A stretch of 64,000 bases of DNA, taken from NCBI GenBank assembly GCA_030386875.1, contig JASJYW010000026.1, positions 9,566,246 through 9,630,245 on the forward strand, in the 5' to 3' direction. Below the pieces are notes generated by a model. It made no database searches, was not told the origin of the DNA, and was given only the letters and a program-made list of their open reading frames with translations. Positions 20,014 to 32,009 of this stretch are shown one piece after another. The stretch is from Morinoia aosen (taxonomy: Eukaryota > Arthropoda > Malacostraca > Amphipoda > Talitridae). A program made the position numbers and the translations under genes. How positions within the stretch are numbered: position 1 is the first letter of the stretch; the number at the start of each line of letters is the position of its first letter.

Positions 20014-20333
20014 TGTGCGCCCGCCAGGCATATAAATAGGATCGGCGAGAGACATCGTCGTTCATTAGAGGTGGCTTGCCGTAGAGGTCGCATTTACAAA
20101 CAGAAGCGTCGCTGTTCAGTAGCGAAGCTCGGCTGTCGAGAAAGCATCTGTAGAGATCACTGATGCGCTATTGAAGTAACGAGATTATCTTCCGATCTAA
20201 AGATTCTCTACCAATTACGAAGCCTGTGTCAATTCTGAAGTAACAATAAAAGGATAACCACGTTGCTGCATCTGATTCACTCCCGAACCTCATTCGCGTT
20301 AGTTTCGACCTGATACTGAAAAGGGCCGGAACA
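20014..20333 (+). repeat. LTR shared by copies B (3') and C (5'), 320 bp
   Basis: Same ends as the 5' LTR of B, with three substitutions relative to it. A primer site and leader follow directly, so it serves as the 5' LTR of C too. A single LTR between two internal regions is the expected product of unequal LTR recombination. Confidence 0.93.
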
Positions 20334-21354
20334 TTTCTGGTGGCCAGTATGGGGATGCCACATTAAAGATATCCACATTGCCACATTGCCCCATTGAAGA
20401 AGAAAGATATCAAGAATTGATCTTCAGTTCTGCTGATCCGTGATCTTAAGTGTGAGGAGTGTCACCCTGTTTGGAGTAACGTCGCATAGTCATCACATTA
20501 CTTCAGAGCGTCGAGAAAAAGAAGAAAGACGTCAGCGCAGAAAATCGAAGTTCTTTCCAAGAAACTCTTCGAGAAAGAAACTCTTCGAGAAAGAAACACT
20601 TCGAGGGAGAAAAAATCTACTCATCGCTACTCAAAGGAGAAGATGAAGTGAGGGGTCCAGATCAACAACCTGATCTGTCGACGAGATCTACGCATCTACG
20701 CACCGTCATCTGCAACGAGAAGATCTACGAGAACTACGCATCGCCAAAATATTAAGTTAAGTGTACGCCGATAATGTTGCTTGCAAATTAAATAAGCATG
20801 CGCTCAAATTAATGATTATACATCATCATTATAAAATTAATGAGTAGGAAGTAAGCAGTAAGCAGTAAGCAGTAAGCAGTAAGCAGTAAGCAGTAGGCAT
20901 TGCAAGCGCACGCTGATTCCTGGGAGTGCGAAAGCAAGCTGATTCCTGGTAGCGGGAGAGTGAGCAGCGTAGGCATTGCAAAAGCGCAGTAAGCAAGCTG
21001 ATTCCCGGTAGTGGGAGAGCGAGCGTGTAAGCGGAAGCGTTGTGTGGAGAGGTAGTCCATTGTTCTCCAGAACAATTGAAGGAAGTTGTTGCTATTGTTC
21101 TCGGGCCATTGTTCTCTGGCACATAAGAGCAAGCTGGAGCGGCCTGTCTCTGTTCAGTTGCTGCCGACCGCCACGAGCTTTGGCTTTTTGAATTTGTGCT
21201 GGATTAGCTTGGTTTAAGTCCACTGAAAATGTGAGTTAAAATTTTATTGTATGTAGAATATTATCATTTGCATGTAGAAAATTTTATTGTGTGTAGAACA
21301 TTTTTCTTTTAATAGAAATTGGAGGTTTATGAATATAGGATTATTTTTGTGCTT
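20334..21354 (+). other. Primer site and 5' leader, copy C
   Basis: Same content as the B leader: TGGTGGCCAGTATGGGGA primer site, three 16-bp purine repeats, seven 7-bp minisatellite units (20851-20899), the GTGAGT donor candidate at 21231-21236 and the AATAG acceptor-like site before gag. No gene seen. Confidence 0.75.
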
Positions 21355-22827
21355 ATGTCGGACAGTGACTCTGACGAATACGAGTACATAAGAACAACCC
21401 CGTATGTGACTCGAGTAGGAAGAGTTTCAGTTCCGATTTTTTCCGCGAAGTCGATTTCGGTACCCAACACGATGGCGACCACCGCCACTGTCACCCCTGT
21501 TACCAGTGCAGTCACTACCGTGGTTAGCTCTGTAACTAGTACGGTTACCGCTGTGACGACTTCTATTGTAGGTCCAATACCTAGTGTTGTGATTGCTGGG
21601 CAGGATCTGCCGCAGTACAGAGGTAGAAAACGGAAAAATGACCCGGACTTCATAGAAAACAAATCACTAGAAACGCATATAAAAAATGTGAGAGCGTATT
21701 TCAACATGCTTTCAGACAATTCAGAAGAAGCCAAATTAAACTTACTACTGAGGACGGCAGACAAGCGGGTAGGCGACTTCAATACGGTCGTAGCCTCCAT
21801 AATTAGTGAAGGTTATGAGTTAAGTTTCGAAGAAGTCGTGCACCTGTTAGAAAATATCTACGTATCAAAAGGTGAAAGATCTTTGCACGCGGTCGCCTGT
21901 GATCTAAATAACGTACGCCTGAAAAGAAACGATGCATTGGCTAGCCAGTTCGTCGCTATATTGTCCAAAATCCGTAAGCTAACCCACAGAATAATGACCA
22001 GCCCGGAGTGTTCGAACAGAGCCCACCCCTATGTAGTAAATTGTCCCGATCCTGTTGCCCTCGATAAGTATGTCGAGAATACTTTAATTGTTGCATTAGC
22101 TATGGTTATCATCAACCCCCTAGTAACAGAAGATTTTTCCAAAAAACTATTTAACAAACCCTTTAACTCGTCGGAAGAGCTCCTTCAGAGACTCGTAACT
22201 GTCATTAGGAATTTTCCCGAGGATAAGCAAATATTAGCGAATCGATCTGAGAGATCTATGGAAATCTATTGTGCAGAAGATGACCATTCGTCCGAATCAA
22301 ACTTTGAAGCTGCCTATGATGAGGCCGAAGTGCATACAGCAGAAAGAGGCGGATTTCGAGGTAGAGGTAGGACGCGTAGGCCCTACTGGAGACCAAATTT
22401 CCCGAGACCAACTTTCCGTGCTAGACCTCACGTAAAATCTTATGTTGGAGATAGAGAATTAGGAACTCTAGAAGTTCAGGCAGTAGAGACAGCCAACAAC
22501 GCGAAGCGTTGCTCGAATTGTTACAATCATGTGTGTGTCTGTCAAGGACAAAGTGAGTCGGTAACCACCGTGGCTAGGAAACCGACTGATTGGTACAAAC
22601 CAGGTTCATCTCAGACAGCCACCGAGCATTCACTGCGTGATGTAGCTTGTTTTCGTTGTAATAAGTTAGGACACTACACAAGAGATTGTAGGTCCAGAAG
22701 AGACTATTTAAACAGACCAGGCAGACCGGATCGTGTCCGTGCGCGAGGACAGTATAAAACTCGTATGTCAGAAAAAGGCCACGTAGAAACTTACCAAACT
22801 AACAGTGGCAATGATTTTTTAGCGTAA
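21355..22827 (+). CDS. gag: Gag, copy C (490 aa)
   Basis: Intact frame, same start choice and domain order as Gag of copy B, including the Val/Thr-rich N-terminal stretch shared only by B and C, the RGG-like stretch, the CxxCxxHxCxC cluster and the CCHC knuckle (here HYTRDC instead of HYARDC). It differs from B by a handful of residues. The frameshift heptamer lies at 22815-22821 and the downstream stem-loop at 22836-22865. Because the following pol is truncated, only Gag could be made from this copy. Confidence 0.9.
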   Translation: MSDSDSDEYEYIRTTPYVTRVGRVSVPIFSAKSISVPNTMATTATVTPVTSAVTTVVSSVTSTVTAVTTSIVGPIPSVVIAGQDLPQYRGRKRKNDPDFIENKSLETHIKNVRAYFNMLSDNSEEAKLNLLLRTADKRVGDFNTVVASIISEGYELSFEEVVHLLENIYVSKGERSLHAVACDLNNVRLKRNDALASQFVAILSKIRKLTHRIMTSPECSNRAHPYVVNCPDPVALDKYVENTLIVALAMVIINPLVTEDFSKKLFNKPFNSSEELLQRLVTVIRNFPEDKQILANRSERSMEIYCAEDDHSSESNFEAAYDEAEVHTAERGGFRGRGRTRRPYWRPNFPRPTFRARPHVKSYVGDRELGTLEVQAVETANNAKRCSNCYNHVCVCQGQSESVTTVARKPTDWYKPGSSQTATEHSLRDVACFRCNKLGHYTRDCRSRRDYLNRPGRPDRVRARGQYKTRMSEKGHVETYQTNSGNDFLA

Positions 22828-23337
22828 ACAGCAGAGACGATTTCATTTCCGATAGAAATAACGTCAATGGTAAAAATGAAGCTACAATAACTAAGTATGA
22901 CTCTACGGCGACAAATCCCTGTGAACCCGAGGAGAATTCTGGTGCTGAAGATTCCCTCGTTAAAAATGTCGAGAGAGTTGATGTGTTAAACATGTCTGAA
23001 GATTCCCTCGTTAAAAATGTTGAGATGATAGATCCACTGATTAAGTGTGAAAATAGATATGAATCGCTGGGAGAGGCGGAATTAAGTGATGATCTGAACG
23101 CTCATGGCACTAGTTTTGAAAGCAATTTAACGACGAACGTTTGTAAATACGAAGAAGATGAAGAAGTTGAAGTTACAGGACAAAATGAATTATTTGTAAT
23201 ACGAAAAAGTCATAAGCCCATGATTGTGCTTAGAAAAGATGCAGACCTGTGGAATGCATTGATTGATTCAGGATCAGAGAAGTGCCTAATCAGCTACCAC
23301 AAAATAAGTGAGATAAGTAATGACGTGAAGCCAAGTT
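22821..23337 (+). pseudogene. pol: pol, copy C, truncated in protease
   Basis: The -1 frame after the heptamer runs through the first Met (22983) and the protease active site (ALIDSGSEKCLIS) and then breaks at SNDVKPS, where the sequence becomes satellite. The open frame continues for about 30 codons of satellite before a stop (23429). RT, RNase H and integrase are missing, so this copy cannot move by itself. Confidence 0.92.
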
Positions 23338-26307
23338 TGGGCCATTTGGGCCATTCCTATGCCGAATGCGGTGAAAATCACGTCGTTTGCTGTTTCCCGT
23401 GGCGACATAGGCGGAAAGTGCATATTTAGCCGATTCCACGGTCGACAGAGCTAAAATGCGTGTTTTGGGCCATTCCTATGCCGAATGCGGTGAAAATCAC
23501 GTCGTTTGCTGTTTCCCGTGGCGACATAGGCGGAAAGTGCATATTTAGCCGTTTCCACGGTCGACAGAGCTAAAATGTGTGTTTTGGGCCATTCCCAGGC
23601 CGAATGCGGTGAAAATCACGTCGTTTGCTGTTTCCCGTGGCGACATAGGCGGAAAGTGCATATTTAGCCGATTCCACGGTCGACAGAGCTAAAATGCGTG
23701 TTTTTGGCCATTCCTAGGCCGAATGCGGTGAAAATCACGTCGTTTGCTGTTTCCCGTTGCGACATAGGCGGAAAGTGCATATTTAGCCGTTTCAACGGTC
23801 GACAGAGCTAAAATGTGTGTTTTGGGCCATTCCTAGGCCGAATGCGGTGAAAATCACGTCGTTTGCTTTTTCCCGTGGCGATATAGGCGGAAAGTGCATA
23901 TTTTGCCGATTCCACGGTCGACAGAGCTAGAATGCGTGTTTTGCGCCATTCCAAGGCCGAATGCGGTGAAAATCACGTCGTTTGCTGTTTCCCGTGGCGA
24001 TATATGCGGAAAGTGCATATTTAGCCGATTCCACGGTCGACAGAGCTAAAATGCGTGTTTTGGGCCATTCCTAGGCCGAATGCGTTGAAAATCACGTCGT
24101 TTGCTGTTTCCCGTGGCGACATAGGCGGAAAGTGCATATTTAGCCGTTTCCACGGTCGACAGAGCTAAAATGTGTGTTTTGGGCCATTCCCAGGCCGAAT
24201 GCGGTGAAAATCACGTCGTTTGCTGTTTCCCGTGGCGACATAGGCGGAAAATGCATATTTAGCCGATTCCACGGTCGACAGAGCTAAAATGCGTGTTTTG
24301 GGCCATTCCTAGGCCGAATGCGGTGAAAATCACGTCGTTTGCTGTTTCCCGTGGCGACATAGGCGGAAAGTGCATATTTAGCCGTTTCAACGGTCGACAG
24401 AGCTAAAATGTGTGTTTTGGGCCATTCCTAGGCCGAATGCGGTGAAAATCACGTCGTTTGCTGTTTCCCGTGGCGACATAGGCGGAAAGTGCATATTTAG
24501 CCGATTCCACGGTCGACAGAGCTAAAATGCGTGTTTTGGGCCATTCCTAGGCCACATGCGGTGAAAATCACGTCGTTTGCTGTTTCCCGTGGCGACATAG
24601 GCGGAAAGTGCATATTTAGCCGATTCCACGGTCGACAGAGCTAAAATGCGTGTTTTGGGCCATTCCTATGCCGAATGCGGTGAAAATCACGTCGTTTGCT
24701 GTTTCCCGTGGCGACATAGGCGGAAAGTGCATATTTAGCCGTTTCCACGGTCGACAGAGCTAAAATGCGTGTTTTGGGCCATTCCTAGGCCGAATGCGGT
24801 GAATATCACGTCGTTTGCTGTTTCCCGTGGCGACATAGGCGGAAAGTGCATATTTAGCCGATTCCACGGTCGACAGGGCTAAAATGCGTGTTTTTGGCCA
24901 TTCCTAGGCCGAATGCGGTGAAAATCACGTCGTTTGCTGTTTCCCGTGGCGACATAGGCGGAAAGTGCATATTTAGCCGTTTCCACGGTCGACAGAGCTA
25001 AAATGCGTGTTATGGGCCATTCCTAGGCCGAATGCGGTGACAATCACGTCGTTTGCTGTTTCCCGTGGCGACATAGGCGGAAAGTGCATATTTAGCCGTT
25101 TCCACGGTCGACAGAGCTAGAATGCGTGTTTTGGGCCATTCCTAGGCCGAATGCGGTGAAAATCACGTCGTTTGCTGTTTTCCGTGGCGACATAGGCGGA
25201 AAGTGCATATTTAGCCGTTTCCACGGTCGACAGGGCTAAAATGCGTGTTTTGGGCCATTCCTAGGCCGAATGCGGTGAAAATCACGTCGTTTGCTGTTTC
25301 CCGTGGCGACATAGGCGGAAAGTGCATATTTAGCCGATTCCACGGTCGACAGAGCTAAAATGCGTGTTTTGGGCCATTCCAAGGCCGAATGCTTTGAAAA
25401 TCACGTCGTTTGCTGTTTCACGTGGCGATATAGGCGGAAAGTGCATATTTAGCCGATTCCACGGTCGACAGAGCTAGAATGCGTGTTTTGGGCCATTCCT
25501 AGGCCGAATGCGGTGAAAATCACGTCGTTTGCTGTTTCCCGTGGCGACATAGGCGGAAAGTGCATATTTAGCCGTTTCCACGGTCGACAGAGCTAAAATG
25601 TGTGTTTTGGGCCATTCCTAGGCCGAATGCGGTGAAAATCACGTCGCTTGCTGTTTCCCGTGGCGACATAGGCGGAAAGTGCATATTTAGCCGATTCCAC
25701 GGTCGACAGAGCTAAAATGCGTGTTTTGGGCCATTCCTAGGCCGAATGCGGTGAAAATCACGTCGTTTGCTGTTTCATGTGGCGACATAGGCGGAAAGTG
25801 CATATTTAGCCGTTTCCACGGTAGACAGAGCTAAAATGCGTGTTTTTGGGCCATTCCTAGGCCGAATGCGGTGAAAATCACGTCCTTTGCTGTTTCCCGT
25901 GGCGACATAGGCGGAAAGTGCATATTTAGCCGATTCCACGGTCGACAGGGCTAAAATGCGTGTTTTTGGCCATTCCTAGGCCGAATGCGGTGAAAATCAC
26001 GTCGTTTGCTGTTTCCCGTGGCGACATAGGCGGAAAGTGCATATTTAGCCGTTTCCACGGTCGACAGAGATAAAATGCGTGTTATGGGCCATTCCTAGGC
26101 CGAATGCGGTGAAAATCACGTCGTTTGCTGTTTCCCGTGGCGACATAGGCGGAAAGTGCATATTTAGCCGTTTCCACGGTCGACAGGGCTTAAATGCGTG
26201 TTTTGGGCCATTCCTAGGCCGAATGCGGTGAAAATCACGTCGTTTGCTGTTTCCCGTGGCGACATAGGCGGAAAGTGCATATTTAGCCGTTTCCACGGTC
26301 GACCGAG
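23338..26307 (+). repeat. 119-bp satellite array 2 (~25 monomers)
   Basis: Same monomer and same orientation as array 1. The first monomer is entered mid-unit after a short duplication of TTGGGCCAT. The array ends at a gap, beyond which the satellite is inverted. Confidence 0.97.
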
Positions 26308-26807
26308 NNNNNNNNNNNNNNNNNNNNNNNNNNNNNNNNNNNNNNNNNNNNNNNNNNNNNNNNNNNNNNNNNNNNNNNNNNNNNNNNNNNNNNNNNNNNN
26401 NNNNNNNNNNNNNNNNNNNNNNNNNNNNNNNNNNNNNNNNNNNNNNNNNNNNNNNNNNNNNNNNNNNNNNNNNNNNNNNNNNNNNNNNNNNNNNNNNNNN
26501 NNNNNNNNNNNNNNNNNNNNNNNNNNNNNNNNNNNNNNNNNNNNNNNNNNNNNNNNNNNNNNNNNNNNNNNNNNNNNNNNNNNNNNNNNNNNNNNNNNNN
26601 NNNNNNNNNNNNNNNNNNNNNNNNNNNNNNNNNNNNNNNNNNNNNNNNNNNNNNNNNNNNNNNNNNNNNNNNNNNNNNNNNNNNNNNNNNNNNNNNNNNN
26701 NNNNNNNNNNNNNNNNNNNNNNNNNNNNNNNNNNNNNNNNNNNNNNNNNNNNNNNNNNNNNNNNNNNNNNNNNNNNNNNNNNNNNNNNNNNNNNNNNNNN
26801 NNNNNNN
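26308..26807. other. Assembly gap, 500 N, with satellite orientation switch
   Basis: Left flank reads CCACGGTCGACCGAG, right flank CTGTCGACCGTGG: the satellite is forward on the left and reverse on the right. The gap size is nominal. Confidence 0.98.
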
Positions 26808-29800
26808 CTGTCGACCGTGGAAACGGTTAAATATGCACTTTCCGCCTATGTCGCCACGGGAAACATCAAACGACGTGATTTTCACCGCATTCGGCCTAGG
26901 AATGGCCCAAAACACGCATTTTAGCCCTGTCGACCGTGGAAACGGCTAAATATGCACTTTCCGCCTATGTCGCCACGGGAAACAGCAAACGACGTGATTT
27001 TCACCGCATTCGGCCTAGGAATGGCCCAAAACACGCATTTTAGCTCTGTCGACCGTGGAATCGGCTAAATATGCACTTTCCGCCTATGTCGCCACGGGAA
27101 CAGCAAACGACGTGATTTTCACCGCATTCGGCCTAGGAATGGCCCAAAACACGCATTTTAGCTCTGTCGACCGTGGAATCGGCTAAATATGCACTTTCCG
27201 CCTATGTCGCCACGGGAAACAGCAAACGACGTGATTTTCACCGCATTCGGCCTAGGAATAGCCCAAAACACGCATTTTAGCTCTGTCGACCGTGGAATCG
27301 GCTAAATATGCACTTTCCGCCTATGTCGCGACGGGAAACAGCAAACGACGTATTTTTCACCGCATTCGGCCTAGGAATGGCCCAAAACACGCATTTTAGC
27401 TCTGTCGACCGTGGAATGGGCTAAATATGCACTTTTCGCCTATGTCGCTACGGGAAACAGCAAACGACGTGATTTTCACCGCATTCGGCCTAGGAATGGC
27501 CCAAAACACGCAATTTAGCTCTGTCGACCGTGGAAACGGCTAAATATGCCCTTTCCGCCTATGTCGCCACGGGAAACAGCAAACGACGTGATTTTCACCG
27601 CATTCGGCCTAGGAATGGCCCAAAACACGCATTTTAGCTGTGTCGACCGTGGAATCGGCTAAATATGCACTTTCCGCCTATGACGCCACGGGAAACAGCA
27701 AACGAGGTGATTTTCACCGCATTCGGCCAAGGAATGGCCCAAAACACGCATTTTAGCTCTGTCGACCTTGGAATCGGCTAAATATGCACTTTCCGCCTAT
27801 GTCACCACGGGAAACAGCAAACGACGTGATTTTTACCGCATTCGGCCTAGGGATGGCCCAAAACACGCATTTTAGCTCTGTCGAGCGTGGAATCGGCTAA
27901 ATATGCACTTTCCGCCTATGTCGCCACGGGAAACAGCAAACGACGTGATTTTCACCGCATTCGGCCTAGGAATGGCCAAAAACAAGCATTTTAGCCCTGT
28001 CGACCGTGGAATCGGCTAAATATGCACTTTCCGCCTATGTCGCTACGAGAAACAGCAAACGACGTGATTTTCACCGCATTCGGCCTAGGAATGGCCCAAA
28101 ACACGCATTTTAGCTCTGTCGACCGTGGAAACGGCTAAATATGCCTTTTCCGCCTATGTCGCCACGGAAAACAGCAAACGACGTGATTTTCTCACCGCAT
28201 TCGGCCTAGGAATGGCCCAAAACACGCATTTTAGCTCTGTCGACCCTGGAAACGGCTAAATATGCACTTTCCGCCTATGTCGCCACGGGAAACAGCGAAC
28301 GACGTGATTTTCACCGCATTCGGCCTTGGAATGGCCAAAAACACGCATTTTAGCCCTGTCGACCGTGGAAACGGTTAAATATGCACTTTCCGCCTATGTC
28401 GCCACGGGAAACAGCAAACGACGTGATTTTCACCGCATTCGGCCTAGGAATGGCCCAAAACACGCATTTTAGCTCTGTCGACCGTGGAATCGGCTAAATA
28501 TGCACTTTCCGCCTATGTCGCCACGGGAACAGCAAACGACGTGATTTTCACCGCATTCGGCCTAGGAATGGCCCAAAACACGCATTTTAGCTCTGTCGAC
28601 CGTGGAATCGGCTATATATGCACTTTCCGCCTATGTCGCCACGGGAAACAGCAAACGACGTGATTTTCACCGCATTCGGCCTAGGAATAGCCCAAAACAC
28701 GCATTTTAGCTCTGTCGACCGTGGAATCGGCTAAATATGCACTTTCCGCCTATGTCGCCACGGGAAACAGCAAACGACGTGTTTTTCACCGCATTCGGCC
28801 TAGGAATGGCCCAAAACACGCATTTTAGCTCTGTCGACCGTGGAATGGGCTAAATATGCACTTTTCGCCTATGTCGCTGCGGGAAACAGCAAACGACGTG
28901 ATTTTCACCGCATTCGGCCTAGGAATGGCCCAAAACACGCAATTTAGCTCTGTCGACCGTGGAAACGGCTAAATATGCCCTTTCCGCCTATGTCGCCACG
29001 GGAAACAGCAAACGACGTGATTTTCACCGCATTCGGCCTAGGAATGGCCCAAAACACGCATTTTAGCTCTGTCGACCGTGGAATCGGCTAAATATGCACT
29101 TTCCGCCTATGTCGCCACGGGAAACAGCAAACGACGTGATTTTCACCGCATTCGGCCAAGGAATGGCCAAAAACACGCATTTTAGCTCTTTCGACCTTGG
29201 AATCGGCTAAATATGCACTTTCCGCCTATGTCACCACGGGAAACAGCAAACGACGTGATTTTTACCGCATTCGGCCTAGGGATGGCCCAAAACACGCATT
29301 TTAGCTCTGTCGAGCGCGGAATCGGCTAAATATGCAGTTTCCGCCTATGTCGCCACGGGAAACAGCAAACGACGTGATTTTCACCGCATTCGGCCTAGGA
29401 ATGGCCAAAAACAAGCATTTTAGCCCTGTCGACCGTGGAATCGGCTAAATATGCACTTTCCGCCTATGTCGCTACGAGAAACAGCAAACGACGTGATTTT
29501 CACCGCATTCGGCCTAGGAATGGCCCAAAACACGCATTTTAGCTCTGTCGACCGTGGAAACGGCTAAATATGCCTTTTCCGCCTATGTCGCCACGGAAAA
29601 CAGCAAACGACGTGATTTTCACCGCATTCGGCCTAGGAATGGCCCAAAACACGCATTTTAGCTCTGTCGACCCTGGAAACGGCTAAATATGCACTTTCCG
29701 CCTATGTCGCCACGGGAAACAGCAAACGACGTGATTTTCACCGCATTCGGCCTAGGAATGGCCAAAAACACGCATTTTAGCCCTGTCGACCGTGGAATCG

Positions 29801-31688
29801 GCTAAATATGCACTTTCCGCCTATGTCGCCACGAGAAACAGCAAACGACGTGATTTTCACCGCATTCGGCCTAGGAATGGCCCAAAACACGCATTTTAGC
29901 TCTGTCGACCGTGCAATCGGCTAAATATGCACTTTCCGCCTATGTCGCCACGGGAAACAGCAAACGACGTGATTTTCACCGCATTCGGCCTAGGAATGGC
30001 CAAAAACACGCATTTTAGCCCTGTCGACCGTGGAATCGGCTAAATATGCACTTTCCGCCTATGTCGCCACGGGAAACAGCAAACGACGTGATTTTCACCG
30101 CATTCGGCCTAGGAATGGCCCAAAACACGCATTTTAGCTCTGTCGACCGTGGAAACGGCTAAATATGCACTTTCCGCCTATGTCGCCACGGGAAACAGCA
30201 AACGACGTGATTTTCACCGCATTCGGCCAAGGAATGGCCCAAAACACGCATTTTAGCTCTGTCGACCTTGGAATCGGCTAAATATGCACTTTCCGCCTAT
30301 GTCACCACGGGAAACAGCAAACGACGTGATTTTTACCGCATTCGGCCTAGGGATGGCCCAAAACACGCATTTTAGCTCTGTCGAGCGTGGAATCGGCTAA
30401 ATATGCACTTTCCGCCTATGTCGCCACGGGAAACAGCAAACGACGTGATTTTCACCGCATTCGGCCTAGGAATGGCCAAAAACAAGCATTTTAGCCCTGT
30501 CGACCGTGGAATCGGCTAAATATGCACTTTCCGCCTATGTCGCTACGAGAAACAGCAAACGACGTGATTTTCACCGCATTCGGCCTAGGAATGGCCCAAA
30601 ACACGCATTTTAGCTCTGTCGACCGTGGAAACGGCTAAATATGCCTTTTCCGCCTATGTCGCCACGGAAAACAGCAAACGACGTGATTTTCACCGCATTC
30701 GGCCTAGGAATGGCCCAAAACACGCATTTTAGCTCTGTCGACCCTGGAAACGGCTAAATATGCACTTTCCGCCTATGTCGCCACGGGAAACAGCAAACGA
30801 CGTGATTTTCACCGCATTCGGCCTAGGAATGGCCAAAAACACGCATTTTAGCCCTGTCGACCGTGGAATCGGCTAAATATGCACTTTCCGCCTATGTCGC
30901 CACGGGAAACAGCAAACGACGTGATTTTCACCGCATTCGGCCTAGGAATGGCCCAAAACACGCATTTTAGCTCTGTCGACCGTGGAAACGGCTAAATATG
31001 CACTTTCCGCCTATGTCACCACGGGAAACAGCGAACGACGTGATTTTCACCGCATTCGGCCTTGGAATGGCCAAAAACACGCATTTTAGCCCTGTCGACC
31101 GTGGAAACGGTTAAATATGCACTTTCCGCCTATGTCGCCACGGGAAACAGCAAACGACGTGATTTTCACCGCATTCGGCCTAGGAATGGCCCAAAACACG
31201 CATTTTAGCTCTGTCGACCGTGGAATCGGCTAAATATGCACTTTCCGCCTATGTCGCCAAGCGAAACAGCAAACGACGTGATTTTCACCGCATTCGGCCT
31301 AGGAATGGCCCAAAACACGCATCTTAGCTCTGTCGACCGTGGAATCGGCTAAATATGCACTTTCCGCCTATGTCGCCACGGGAAACAGCAAACGACGTGA
31401 TTTTCACCGCATTCGGCCTAGGAATGGCCCAAAACACGCATTTTAGCTCTGTCGACCGTGGAATCGGCTTAATATGCACTTTCAGCCTATGTCGCCACGG
31501 GAAACAGCAAACGACGTGATTTTCAACGCATTCGGCCTCGGAATGGCCCAAAACACGCATTTTCGCTCTGTCGACCGTGGAATCGGCTAAATATGCACTT
31601 TCCGCCTATGTCGCCACGGGAAACAGCAAACGACGTGATTTTCACCGCATTCGGCTTAGGAATGGCCAAAAACACGCATTTTAGCCCT
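26808..31688 (-). repeat. 119-bp satellite array 3 (~41 monomers), reverse orientation
   Basis: Same monomer as array 1 on the opposite strand. Rare variants recur together: the ATTTTTACCGCATTCGG variant (gat at 27828, 29257, 30328) and the ATGCCTTTTCCGCC variant (28141, 29570, 30641) both repeat at 1429 and then 1071 bp, showing multi-monomer duplication (12 and 9 monomers). The array is interrupted by copy D and continues as array 4. Confidence 0.97.
31685..31688. repeat. Target-site duplication CCCT, left side of copy D
   Basis: CCCT here and CCCT at 41515-41518 flank the LTR ends. Removing the element plus one CCCT restores an ordinary satellite monomer (TTTTAGCCCTGTCGACC). Confidence 0.9.
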
Positions 31689-32009
31689 TGTTCCGGCCCT
31701 TTTCAGTATAAAGGTCGAAACTAAACGCGAATGAGGTTCGGGAGTGAATCAGATGCAGTAACGTGGTTATCCTTTATTGTTACTCCAGAATTGACACGGG
31801 CTTCGTAATTGGCAGAGACTCTTTAGATCGGAAGGTAATCTCGTTACTTCTATAGCGTATCTGTGATCTCTACAGATGCTTTCTCGACAGCCGAGCTTCC
31901 GCTACTGACAGCGACGCTTCTGTTTGTAAATGCGACCTCTACGGCAGACCACCGCTAATGAACGACGATGTCTCTCGCCGATCCTATTTATATGCCTGGC
32001 GGGCGCACA
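31689..32009 (-). repeat. 3' LTR, copy D (321 bp)
   Basis: On the minus strand it starts TGTGCGCCCGCC and ends CCGGAACA. It holds the TATAAATA box and AATAAA-type signal. Differences from the 5' LTR: five substitutions, no indels. Confidence 0.95.

Larger units (their letters stand above)
10749..20333 (+). mobile_element. Complete LTR retrotransposon copy B (Ty3/gypsy type)
   Basis: LTR-leader-gag-pol-ORF3-3' region-LTR, 9,585 bp. All three reading frames are open, making B the best candidate in the window for a recently active copy. Its LTRs (10749-11068 and 20014-20333) differ at three positions by my reading. The right LTR is also the left LTR of copy C, so B and C form a tandem pair. Ty3/gypsy assignment follows from the pol order protease-RT-RNase H-integrase. 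No chromodomain is seen after integrase, so it is not a typical chromovirus. Confidence 0.95.
20014..23337 (+). mobile_element. LTR retrotransposon copy C, 3'-truncated
   Basis: LTR, primer site (20338-20355), leader, complete gag and the start of pol, nearly identical to copy B. It stops in the protease domain and passes directly into satellite. With B it forms a tandem pair around one LTR. Confidence 0.93.
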
